A stretch of DNA of 64,000 bases, from assembly GCA_030407085.1 (NCBI GenBank), contig CM059586.1:107149501-107213500 (forward strand). Direction: 5' to 3'. The notes below the pieces were generated by a model. It had not been told where the DNA came from and searched no databases. It worked only from the letters and a program-made list of their open reading frames with translations. Source of the DNA: Trichopria drosophilae. Lineage: Eukaryota; Arthropoda; Insecta; Hymenoptera; Diapriidae. Every line of letters starts with the position of its first letter. Position 1 is the stretch's first letter. The position numbers and the translations under genes are program-made. Positions 46,201 through 56,100 of this stretch are shown here, in pieces.

Positions 46201-49200
46201 TTAAAAAAGGAAAAAGAAGTGTCACTTTACTATATATTATTTCTCGTATTTTAAATAATTATATGGGCATTGTTCTAGAACTTTTAAACTTTATGTTGTC
46301 GCTCATTATGATACCATAAAAATTTTAAATATAACTTTGTAACACTACAGATCAACAAATTTTTGTTCGATTTACATGTAATAAGTGTTTATTACTAATT
46401 ACAGATATGTAGAAAACAATGAGAGTAAATAAAATTAGTGAATTTGCCTGTTTTTGGTGCGCGACACTCACTACATTTTTTCAGTTTTAACACTGAAACT
46501 TTTTGCACCTTTTTTTTTATGGTCTGTGGTTTTTTGTGGAAGTATTTGGGGATGCAAACAAATGAAAAATCCTTAACTTAATGATGTGCCTGACTGAGGA
46601 ATAAAATTATATACCTTCAAACTTGCGCGATAACTTTTTTTTATAGTTGACAATTTAGCAATCAACCTTAGATAATTTGTTTCACATTGGTTTTTAAGAA
46701 ACCACACAACAGGGGTACATTACCTATATGATAAGACGTAATTTGAGCCTTTGCCCGAATGTGTGCCACCTATACAAAAAAAATGCGACCACGTCAAACT
46801 TTAAATTTCCAAGCGAAACTCACTTTGAAAAATCAAATTATTTAATGGCACACCTACAATTTAGCTTCTAAGTACTTTGGAATCATTGTGATCTTTTCTC
46901 CTATGTTATTAAAGTATTTATAAATTTTGTGTTTTTTTAATACAACAAAAAACACAATTTTTGACAATAATAAAATGATTATTCTTTACAAATCGTTTTA
47001 ATTTTTTGGTATCCTTAATGTTAAATCATGTATTTGGATTTCAAATTTTAATGAAAACTGACTTTGGATTTGTAATCAGTGGCCTCAAAAACCCTAACAT
47101 ATCAAATTTTATAAAAATCAAAGAAATTTTGTAAAAATAGTCCGCCATATTTAATCCATTATTTTAAATTTGAATAACTATTAACTAGACGTTTAATTTT
47201 ATATACTAGCTTCTAAAAATTAGGCCATAAGCAAAAGAACTGAATTTTTTATGTATATTAAACGTTACAAAACTAAAAACTAATTTTACGAATAACGTAA
47301 CATGTTACATTAAACAAAAAAAAAATACATTGTGTATAAATGAGTCACGCAAGGTTTTTCCTGTCATTTGATCAATTCTAAAGCCAATAAAATTAATTTC
47401 ATGAATGTGCCTAAAAAAAAAAAAAATGCAATTTTCTTCAACCTCAAAGTTTAAAAGTTCTAGAACAATGCCCATATATGTAACCTAGCGAACCAACTAA
47501 CACCAAGTATTAACTTTTACCAACCATCACTTGCATTGGTGATTAATACTCTAAAAGAAAAATTTTATAGGTACGAGTAAGAAAATAATGTAAAAATAAA
47601 AATTGTCGGTAATATCTATAATACGAACTGTGATATTTTTTGAGTAATTTTTATTCATTCTTTCTTACAATATTTGTACATTTGGAGTTATTACGATGAT
47701 TCGAGTACGAAATATATTAAATTTTAAGAAGTTAATTTCTCAGGTAAGTTCTACTTGGAACTTGTCTGTGAGAAATACAATATATATATATTAGTTCTTA
47801 AGTGTCATCGATGCGTCAAACAACAAAACTGTATTAAAATATTTTGTATCAAAGGGTTTCATATCCGTTTATTAAATTAAATAAATAAATACATATAGCA
47901 CAGCAATTGGTACAAAGTTTACGCTACCAACTCTTACTTTTATTCCTAAAGTCAACGATATTATATTTCTGGTAAATGTGATGCGGAAAACTAACTGTGA
48001 ACAACTGTTTATGAAATTCTAGATCGTTATGTGCTAGCAAAACAAATCGTTGCTTCTATTCTACAGTTTATCATTTGACAAAACTATGGAATTTTATTTA
48101 AATTATATACGTGCATGAACGCTCAAGAATAAAACAATAGATAAAAAAGAAATGTTTGATAGATGATTAAAAGGAAGAAAAATATGAATATAAAATAAAA
48201 AGATGTAACGAAAATGATTATACATAAAATTTTAGAAGTAGTCAAACAATAAACACCACTATTTTTTATTCAACAATAAAAACAACAATTCGTTCTGCAA
48301 TTCGTTCTAAATTTTTCTATGTTACATGGGACTGATTGTAATATTTTTGTTAATGGGGCAATTTTGCACGTTTGCTATTAATAAATAAATAAATAATCAA
48401 TTGCAGACCCATCTTATGTATTTTGCTCTAACTAAATATTTTATACACCAAATGCGACAAGGAAACTACATCTGTAACGCTTCAGTGATCCGAATGTGCA
48501 ATCTCTTTAATGAATTAATAAAAATAAATAAATAAATAAATTAAACCTATCATATGTTGCCTTAGTTCACCATTTGATGTGCTTTTGTATTTACGAAGTA
48601 GCAAGGCATTGCCACAGGGAGTCACTGTATCCTTTGATAAAACTAAGGAACAACGAGAGCAGTTTGCTAAATTAAGAGTCGAAGCCAAGTCGTACAACGA
48701 ATCGCATGGTGATCAAGTTAAGGTTGTCAATCAGTCTACCACCGTAAAGTAATTCCAAAACAAAACTGCGATGTAGATTAACTTTTGGGTTGAATTAAAT
48801 TTTTAAAAAAACGCTAAAAAATTGGAAAAATCAAGATATTTTCAGTATCCCTCCACCGATTATTTTCATTTTAAGTTAGTCAGTTAGTTGAACTTCGTCC
48901 AAGCTCACCGTGGGGAGTGATCTTTTATAACAATTTACTAGGATCACTAAAAACTTTAAGTTGTAGCAACAAAATCGTAAAAAAAAAAAGCATTAACAAA
49001 TTGGCTAAAGTTTCAATAACTGATGCTGTACTAAATTTTTGTTATTTGAATTGTAAAAAAACACTTTCTTACTTATTTGTTTTCTTAATATTGTTATATT
49101 TATTATCGGCTCTTCCCCTTTAACAATAATAAATAAATAAATAAATATTTTTTATATAAATTCTTTTTTAATGTATTATATAAATTATCTAGTTTGCGAT

Positions 49201-50638
49201 TCGCAAATTGATACATCTTGTTTGCCGCTGAGGAATTATTCTGAATTTTTCACTTTTATTTGTAGTTTTAGTTTTAAATTTAGTTTATATAGTTTTAAGT
49301 TAGCTTGTAAGTTAATCCAGGCCTACGTACAGATATGGTCAAATCCACAGAACTTTTGACTTTTATGATGTGTAAGATTCGCTTAAATAAGCTGTACAGA
49401 ACTATTTATAAAACGTTGCTATTTACTAAAAAGGGTATGCTTTTCAAGGTACAGTTATTTGTTTTGCACGATAGTTGATTTAAAAACCATAGGAAACACG
49501 AGAGCTCATAAAATTTGAATAAACTGCTGCGTAGAAATCGTATTTTCTTTAATATTTTCTTCTGTAACTTTTGATTAATTGCACTTTATAAAAGCTAAAC
49601 ATACTTGAAAAATAGGTCTCCCTTTACTGTTTTAATGTACACTTTACTTAACCCATTTTTTATAAATATGCAAAAGAATAAAAAAACTTACAGCATTGTA
49701 CGTGTAAAAATGTTTCTTTCAAATGTTTTCGATATTTTAAATTGTTAACATTTAGATTACAATTTTCGTAGAACTTATTATACCTGCAATAATTTATCCA
49801 AGATATATCGATACTACAACATTCAATATTCTAATTAAAATCACAAAATCATAGTCGCAAATGGTCAAATAAACCATAAAGTTAAAACTGTACTTTTTTA
49901 AATAAGTTCATTTAATATCGTACGCATAAACAATTAACTATATATTAAAATGAAAGATTTAGAGGTTTAAATTTATATTTAATTACTTGTTATCCCATTC
50001 GTTTGAAATCGTAATTTTAACTAATGTTCAAACACATTTTGAAGATTATTTCATCAATAAACTATTCACAAACTAAGTTTCTGAATTAAATTCATATCGA
50101 ACTCGTTTTAAAATGCATCACTTGCCATTGAATTCTTAAATTGCTTCTGAGAATATATAAATAACTTTTATTAATTTACTAGTTATCGTAGTACTTTTTT
50201 AATTCTGTTACTTTTATTATTTTCAAGTATTGTTTACCTTACTGATATAATATGTATATGAATTACATCGTTACTATTGTTTTACACTTTAATTGTACTT
50301 TTATTCCCCACGATTAGTATTCGTTAACTTCTGGCCGAATGATCCAAATAATTACGCTATATGTTTATCTATTACGACTACAAATACTAAGAAATTAACT
50401 TACTTGGCAGGAGAGATATGAAATCCCTCTGAAGCATAGGTTTCAAATAGGCGTTGATGTGTCCATGTTGGTAGTGGCACATTCGTGCTAACAATTGTTC
50501 GACAAAGTGCACTTGTTCTGGTTCAGTCCATTTTTCAAAGTACTTCATACACTGGTCGCGGTCATAATTATATTGTGCCGATATGCCTGTTGGTGGATCT
50601 TTTTTCCTCGTAGGATCGTATAGTATCGTAACTGGGAA
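37173..50638 (-). CDS. slmb: Slimb / beta-TrCP, F-box WD40 receptor of SCF ubiquitin ligase
   Basis: This is the substrate receptor of an SCF E3 ligase. In known orthologues it binds phosphodegrons such as those in beta-catenin/Armadillo, Cubitus interruptus and IkB/Cactus. Exons in order: 50638-50404 (D domain, [20 protein letters not shown]), 45698-45512 (F-box, [17 protein letters not shown]), 45436-44980 and 44909-44536 (WD40 blades), 37788-37710, 37623-37428 (last blade, [12 protein letters not shown]) and a likely end exon 37246-37173. Seven WD40 repeats are present with family hallmarks [38 protein letters not shown] and [11 protein letters not shown]. All junctions are GT/AG and keep phase. 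Without the first exon the product is about 533 residues, near insect slimb (about 510) and human forms (540-605). Introns hold LINEs and TTTA arrays. The start codon is not fixed. Confidence 0.96.
37428..37623 (-). CDS. slmb: slimb exon, WD40 repeat 7 and tail
   Basis: It starts [20 protein letters not shown] and [12 protein letters not shown], then a serine-rich tail ending DTRSPS one base into a codon. A perfect GTAAGT follows at 37427. If it were not spliced, the frame would read on 12 residues to a stop at 37390. Confidence 0.92.
37710..37788 (-). CDS. slmb: slimb exon, linker of WD40 repeats 6-7
   Basis: Completed with two bases from the previous exon, it codes [20 protein letters not shown] and LCLRTLV. 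It lies 6.7 kb downstream of the previous exon because of a LINE and TTTA arrays in the intron. The donor is GTAAGT. Confidence 0.93.
37871..39211. repeat. Expanded TTTA array with AAATTATACATTT interruptions
   Basis: About 1.34 kb of ATTT tetranucleotides is broken at irregular intervals by AAATTATAAATTT, AAATTATACATTT or GAAATTATGAATTT. It directly continues the 3' tail of the minus-strand LINE that begins at 39212, so it is most likely an expanded LINE tail. Frames translating to FIYLFIYL are meaningless. Confidence 0.93.
39347..41900 (-). pseudogene. LINE ORF2: endonuclease and reverse transcriptase, frameshifted and deleted
   Basis: The endonuclease begins [17 protein letters not shown] (about 41855), then [24 protein letters not shown] and [14 protein letters not shown]. 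Frameshifts are seen at the A8 run near 41085 and near 40840. The RT finger region reads [17 protein letters not shown] and [16 protein letters not shown]. Then it jumps at about 40160 to [10 protein letters not shown], where intact copies have YADD. Motifs A and B, about 110 codons, are missing, so no active polymerase is possible. The C-terminal part ([28 protein letters not shown]) is open to 39347. Confidence 0.9.
41901..43074 (-). pseudogene. LINE ORF1: PHD-like zinc finger, basic/AT-hook stretch, coiled coil
   Basis: The product is an RNA-binding chaperone-type ORF1 protein. After about 35 residues it has [19 protein letters not shown] and then HESC and CCC, a Cys4-His-Cys3 (PHD-like) pattern. 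Next come the basic [20 protein letters not shown] with an AT-hook-like RPRGRP, then a heptad-rich segment ([20 protein letters not shown]), then a C-terminal domain with DVVIAGVPY and [10 protein letters not shown] frameshift near 42140-42180 separates FVRFARALK from [20 protein letters not shown]. The ORF ends RSEQ-TGA at 41901. ORF1 proteins with PHD fingers are known in some CR1-type LINEs. Confidence 0.8.
43180..44085 (-). repeat. LINE 5' UTR tandem monomers
   Basis: At least four units of about 150-225 bp lie upstream of ORF1. Two are close to each other (43181-43391 and 43392-43617), sharing CACCGAAAAATTGGGACAAA, AAAATATAAATATAAAATCA, GTCTTTAAAAGGGCCGAAAA and TAACCGAAATTTCACTTTAA. Two or three are more diverged (CTTCTTAAAAGGCC at 43773, GTCCTTAAAAGGACAG at 43914). 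The copies nearest ORF1 are the most alike. Such arrays act as promoters in some LINEs. Confidence 0.8.
44240..44515. repeat. Second TTTA array, 5' side of the LINE
   Basis: ATTT tetranucleotides with AAATTATAAATTT interruptions, of the same type as 37871-39211. It lies between the LINE 5' end and the slimb exon at 44536-44909. Confidence 0.92.
44536..44909 (-). CDS. slmb: slimb exon, WD40 repeats 4-6
   Basis: It starts [20 protein letters not shown] after TTTTACAG (70-base intron before it). It includes [40 protein letters not shown] and [20 protein letters not shown], and ends GAYDG two bases into a codon at GTGAGT. Confidence 0.95.
44980..45436 (-). CDS. slmb: slimb exon, WD40 repeats 1-3
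   Basis: After the TTTCCAG acceptor it reads [32 protein letters not shown] and [20 protein letters not shown]. Blades with [13 protein letters not shown] and [20 protein letters not shown] follow, and it ends VTCSK at GTAAGT. Confidence 0.95.
45512..45698 (-). CDS. slmb: slimb exon, F-box
   Basis: The acceptor is TTTCAG. The exon gives [56 protein letters not shown] and LAERRGW. This is the F-box that contacts Skp1. The GTCAGT donor at 45511 starts a 75-base intron without stops. Splicing joins RGW to [10 protein letters not shown] as in other slimb proteins. Confidence 0.93.
45785..46255 (+). pseudogene. LINE fragment, RT C-terminal end
   Basis: The plus frame reads [50 protein letters not shown] and [18 protein letters not shown]. 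This is the typical end of a LINE ORF2 of a different family from the 10.3 kb copy. It is 5'-truncated and lies in the 4.7 kb slimb intron. Confidence 0.75.
46265..47473. mobile_element. Non-autonomous DNA element with 28-bp perfect TIRs
   Basis: The left end GGGCATTGTTCTAGAACTTT plus TAAACTTT is repeated exactly, inverted, at the right end. ATAT stands outside both (46261-46264 and 47474-47477). The body of 1.2 kb is AT-rich with no transposase. It includes one diverged module unit (GGATTTGTAATCAGTGG, near 47055). The superfamily is not assigned. Confidence 0.8.
47478..48340. other. slimb intron, AT-rich, no gene
   Basis: Nothing recognised beyond short low-complexity runs. Confidence 0.4.
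48341..49147 (+). pseudogene. LINE tails and a gag-like ORF1 fragment
   Basis: Three AAAT-tailed pieces follow each other. The first ends near 48393 (GGGGCAATTTTGCACGTTTG plus TAATAAATAAAT). The second (48400-48545) reads [20 protein letters not shown] before its tail. The third, at 48590-48752, reads [40 protein letters not shown] and VNQSTTVK before a stop, like the C terminus of a LINE ORF1, and ends in a tail near 49145. Confidence 0.6.
49148..50403. other. slimb intron, AT-rich, no gene
   Basis: No repeat or gene recognised. The donor of the N-terminal exon is at its right edge. Confidence 0.45.
50404..50638 (-). CDS. slmb: slimb N-terminal exon (D domain)
   Basis: The acceptor is TTTCAG. 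The exon reads [18 protein letters not shown], then [38 protein letters not shown] and FISLLP. The ILYDP.RKK stretch matches Drosophila slimb MLYDPVRKKD, and the dimerisation region is almost identical across animals. It ends one base into a codon at GTAAGT. The frame starts in phase 0, so a coding exon lies upstream. Confidence 0.94.
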
Positions 50639-50710
50639 CTGAAATTAAGAGAAACAATTATGTTAACATTTATTTGTAACATTTCGAGGATTATCATAAA
50701 TTATCAACTT

Positions 50711-51207
50711 TATATTTATAAAAGTTATCTATACTTTGGTTCGATTTCCAGGAATACTATGTCTATTATAATTTAAAACAAGACGATCCTATTAAACTTT
50801 TCTACTTTTCGTTTATTGCAATAAATACTGCTAATTAAAAAATGAAAAGTCCGTTACTATTCAACTACTAATAATTTTTACTAATAAAGAGAACAAATAA
50901 TAATTTAGTACTAATTCTATGAACTACTAAACTAAAATGTACAATTTCTTGCATATTAGTATAGTTTTGTCAATAAATTAGTAATTTTGTAGTATTATCC
51001 ATTAAAAAATGTCTAATTAACTAATTTTTCTTTTTCAATTAGTAGTTTTTTGCTAATTGAGTTTTGGAAAGGGCTGAAGGAAAACAAATATTCTATATTT
51101 ATAAAAGTTATCTATACTTTGGTTCGATTTCCAGGAATACTATGTCTATTATAATTTAAAACAAGACGATCCTATTAAACTTTGTTACTTTTCATTTATT
51201 GCAATAA
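50711..51207. repeat. Direct duplication around an ATTAGT-rich insert
   Basis: About 115 bases (TATATTTATAAAAGTTATCT, CCAGGAATACTATGTCTATT, AAAACAAGACGATCC) occur at 50711-50827 and again at 51094-51207. Between them lies an ACTAATTAGT-rich segment that recurs at 56130-56400. Confidence 0.8.
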
Positions 51208-51330
51208 GTGTCAACTGAATCGATTCAATTAAAGATATGACATTAAAGGTACGATTAATAAAAAGAATTTCTTGACAGCCATACCAGGAAATTTGTAATC
51301 GTAGAAAAGAAAATTGTGAGGGAATTATAC

Positions 51331-51351
51331 CTGATGTTTCGGCTGGGGCAT
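51331..51351 (-). CDS. slmb: Candidate first coding exon of slimb
   Basis: The minus strand has ATG then CCCCAGCCGAAACATCAG and a GTATAA donor, in phase 0 with FPVTILYDP of the next exon. This would give MPQPKHQ as N terminus. An in-frame TAA lies eight codons upstream of the ATG. The short peptide and weak donor leave other first exons (perhaps at 60-62 kb) possible. Confidence 0.3.
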
Positions 51352-53167
51352 AGTGAAGGGTTCTTGTTCTTATGGGACTTTACAAGATTGTAGGTGGATT
51401 CTCTTCCAGTGGTACGTATATATATTGTATGTATGTGAAGAAAGCCACTTTATTGTGTGTATGTAAATGTTGAGTACCGTCTTGAGAGTGGCTCTCCTGT
51501 TTGTGGGGGTGTCTGTGAAATATAACGTCTAACAAATTGTATCCTGGTGATGTCTTTTGTCTATTGTTTTATCCAGTCACTTCTCAAAATTCTGATATAC
51601 CAACTTTGGCACTTTAAATATAGATTTTTTAAAAAAACCCGGAGCTCATGTTAAAAAACGTGACTAACTTATTTATGTTCTTTGTTATGAGAGTAACGCA
51701 GACACGCTTATGGATGTTCCCCACTTCTCGGTCACATTTTTTCTACATACACTGGACTTCAACTATTCATGAGGTTTTCTGCTCAGATAATTTCTTTTTG
51801 GGAACCAAACAAAAACTTAATCGACTTCAACTGTTCAAAAAAAGTTTCGAAATGTCCTAGAACAATTCATACAAGTGCTGATACAAAAAGAAATTTAAAA
51901 AATGATAAAACATTAATAAAAAAATATATTACAAACATTTGACTATTTTTATAAGAAACATTTTTTTAATTTCAAAACATATAAAATAAACACAAAAAGT
52001 CTATTTATATTTCAATTTTGTTAACCTATCTAAACCTGGATTAGTAAACTACTAACTAGTTAGTTACTACTATAATTTAAGCATAATAACCAGAACTAAG
52101 GAATTAAAAACGACAAATTCATGAATAATATTCAAAATATTTAGTTGAAAATAAAATTGGCTACTTTATGTCGATAAAAATTGTGACTAATTAAATTAGT
52201 AACTTAAATTTCGGGAATTGCTCGTTTAAAAAATATGGATTTTTATTTTTATCGATTTCGTTTTGTAAATGAGGAAAGTAAACATTTTTGTTAAATGATG
52301 AAATGCAACCTGTGGTTTTAGTTGTCTTTACACTTGAATTGTGTGAAATGAGTCATTTAGAATAACGGTTCATGTATTCTGATTCATGAACTCAAGATTA
52401 TCTGATACCACTGTATTTAAAAATGGCGGTTTTTATACCGTTAGTAAAATTGTTTCATTTTTGTTATAGAATAATGGAGAGGTATTATAAATGAAATAAT
52501 TTAGAAAATTTTTAAGAATTTTTCCAGTAATAAATTTTGCTAATAAAAACTGAAAATTACTATTTAATTATTCTAATATTATTTTCTTTCTAATAGATTA
52601 GTAGAATAAATACTTCGATTAGTATAATGTTACTAATATTTTACTAGTGTTTTTGTATTTGGTATTACAAAATTGTCCAATTCATTGTAATTCACTTTTC
52701 ATTTTATGTTAGTATTTTCTTATTAATTCAGATTTCGAGAGCAAAATTAACAATTTACTCATCATGATTTGGTTTTATATGTTACTTTTTTTGTTTTTAC
52801 CGTTTTTTATGTCGTTTTGAAGAAAAAAATTACTTTTTACGAGTTAATTTAATATTATTTTCCAACTTAGATTGTGTTTACTACAAAATGACGAATTTAT
52901 GAACAATTTATAAAGTTAATATATTTATAATATCGAAAGAAATTAAACAAAGTTAATACTTCGATTAACATCGATAATTTTTAATAATTTAATAATTTGA
53001 ATAGAGTAACCACCAGCAAACATTTTTTTATATTCACTTTTGTAGTACTTTTTATGTTCCTTTATTTTTTATTTTTGTCTTAGTAAGTTAAGATTTTTCA
53101 ATTAATAAAATACAAAACCATGTTTCTGCAATGAAGCACATTTAAAAGGGTTTCTTTGCATTGAAAA
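51352..53167. other. Upstream of slimb: AT-rich with ATTAGT-type repeats
   Basis: Scattered ACTAAT/ATTAGT motifs and no coding region recognised. Confidence 0.4.
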
Positions 53168-56100
53168 CAATTTTTGTAGATTCAAGTAAATGTTTACCTT
53201 CAAACAAAATATTTTGTTAAATTAAATAAGATGTTTTAAAAATAAGAAAAATTATTAAATATAAAATAAATATCTTTTCAAGTTAAGTAAGTTATGAACG
53301 ATATGAAATAATTTTTACTCTGAATAAAATCATTTAAAATAGTTGAAAATTAATAAAATGAAAACCAAAATAAATAAAAACTTCGAAGCTATCCTTAGAA
53401 GTCGGTATTCAATTATAATAGTTGTTAATTTAATGAAATACTTTTAAATTTCACTAATTTACAGTAAACCCAATAATCTATTATAATAACTGTTTACTTC
53501 GGTTAATAAATATAATAATTTTTAATGTAGTAAACAAAAATTCTTATAAAAAACCAAATTTTTCAAAGATACCAGGAAATAAGGTTTTGTTTTAATGAAA
53601 CTTAAATTCATCTTTCAAAAACCTTAAAAATATTTGAAGGTATGTACAAAATTATAAAACTTTAGAAAATCGTGGTAGTATTTGTAAAGTAACAAAAATT
53701 TTCTGAAGCTAAAATACTCCAGTATGAATATTTAGCATCAAAAATAATTTTACTAATGTTTATCACAAGAATATTTTGTTTGTGCACGATTTTAACAATT
53801 CTAATCTGGTATTTATTACGCAATACTACACTAAAAAATGACAATGTTGTGTATATAAATATTTGGGAAGTTTAGAGAAAAATAGTCAAAAAAATACTTT
53901 TTATTTAGGATAACTCTGTTGAAGATTAGTAGTTAAATTCAGGTAAATATTTACTCCGTATTAAGAATAATTTTAGAATAACAAATAAAATACTATGCAT
54001 AAAACTCAAAGAGGCATGTACTAATAGTAATTAGTACTACTACTAAAAATAATTCTACAAAAAAATATTTACAAAAATGTTAGTAAATTAAACTACTTTT
54101 TACGAGACTTTATGTGTTCTAAGTTTTAATTATGACCATAAAGAAGTTAAATTATCAAAAAAACACCATTCTGTTAAAATATCAGCTAAACATTTACTAA
54201 ACTTTTATTTTTCTTCTGTATTTCCTTAGTAGCTCATGGCCCCTTCTCTAAATCTCAATTCGGTAAAAACTATCTACTAACCATAAATTAAATGTGTGTT
54301 TCTATCATTTAGTAATTTTGTTTACTAAAAAGTAATTTAACTAGTAATCTATCAATAAAATTCAACTAATCTAAAAGAACAAATTGAATATTTTAGTTTA
54401 GTTACTTTTAGCATTTGTTATTAATTAGTATTTTTGCATTATTTATTAGTAAAATTGATTACTAATTCAATTAGTGACACATTTTTCATTTTTCAAATTA
54501 GTAGCATTTAATTAATTCAGATTTTGAGAGCACTATAAGTTTTTATTACGATCATAAAGTAGTTAAATCGTCAAAAAACATAATTCTACTAAAAATCAAC
54601 TAATTATTAACTAGAAATGTGTATTTCTTTTGTATTTCCTTAGTAGCTAATGATCCCCCACTCTAAATCTCAATTCGCTAAAAACTATCTACTAACTATA
54701 AATTAAAAGTAGTGTGTTCCTATCATTTAGTAATTTTGTTTACAAAAAAGCAATTTAACTAGTAATTTATGAATAAAATTCTACTAATCTAAAAGAAAAA
54801 GTTGTATATTTTTAGTTTAGTAGCTTTTAGAATTTTTTGTTAATTTTTTCGTTTTTTAATTAGTAGTTTCTGAATAATTCAGATTTAGAGAGCAGTTTCT
54901 CGATAGTTTTTATATCATTTACTTATTTTCCATGTTAAATGTATGAGAAAAATAGATAGTATAAAAAAAATTCTACTTGATGTTTATAAATGTTTTTGAA
55001 AGATTTTTTCTTACAAATATGACTCTTGAGGATTAAAAAATGACATTAATTGCAGAATGACAAGCTTGGGTACTTTTAATGTTTTATTTTTATATAAACT
55101 TCAAATTTTTTTTCTGATTTTTTTTTTCTAATTTGAATTCCTTTAAGGAAATATATTTTAATAATACCCTTCAACTCAATGGCGGCCTTTGAAGCATATT
55201 TCCACGTAACCTGCTCTTCTTTTATGAGCTCGTTATGAGGTTTTGAAGAAAAAAGAAACGGGAAAAATGGTACGTCGAAAAGTGAGAGTCAATGAATGGT
55301 CGAGGCGTCATATAACGACTCGAAAATATAACGGTACCAGCCGAAGGTGCTGAAACGAAAACTGGAATATCGAAATATTAAATTTCATCTTTTCAGCTCA
55401 AGTCAAATAAAAACCGAATTTTTTTCGATAGACCGTGTTGCATTATATACACGTTTGTTACTCGAATGTTGACAAAACGAAATGACAGTGAAAAATTAGT
55501 AAAAATGAAAACGTTTTGAAAATTTGTAAATGGGAGAAGAAAAAATCATAATTTGAAGAAAACATTTAATAAGAAACAAGTAAATGTTTACAGGAATTAA
55601 GAAAATATTTTTTATATTTAACAAATGTTTTAATTTTGTAATAAAGCTTCTTTTATTTAGTAAATTAGTTGCTACACTAAAAAAACGTTCTTGGTTTCAT
55701 GAAAAAAAAACACATGAAAATTTGTAAATGGGAGAAGAAAAAATCGTAAATTGAAGAAAACATTTAATAAGAAACAAGTAAATGTTTACAGGAATTAAGA
55801 AAATATTTTTTATATTTAACAAATGTTTTAATTTTGTAATAAAGCTTCTTTTATTCGGTAAATTAGTTGCTACACTAAAAATACGTTCTTGGGAAATTTA
55901 ACTACTTTTTAACTGCTTAAAGTGTCATTAGGATCTTAAAGAATTTTTATTAGTTTGAGTTATTAGTAGGAATTAAATCAACTAAAAATCTAGTTGCAGC
56001 TTATTCGACTAAATTTAAAAAAAATGACTGGGTGTAACTAAGAAGAATGAAGATACATTTTTAGATAATATTTAGTGGATCTAAATTCTTTAAGGTCGTA

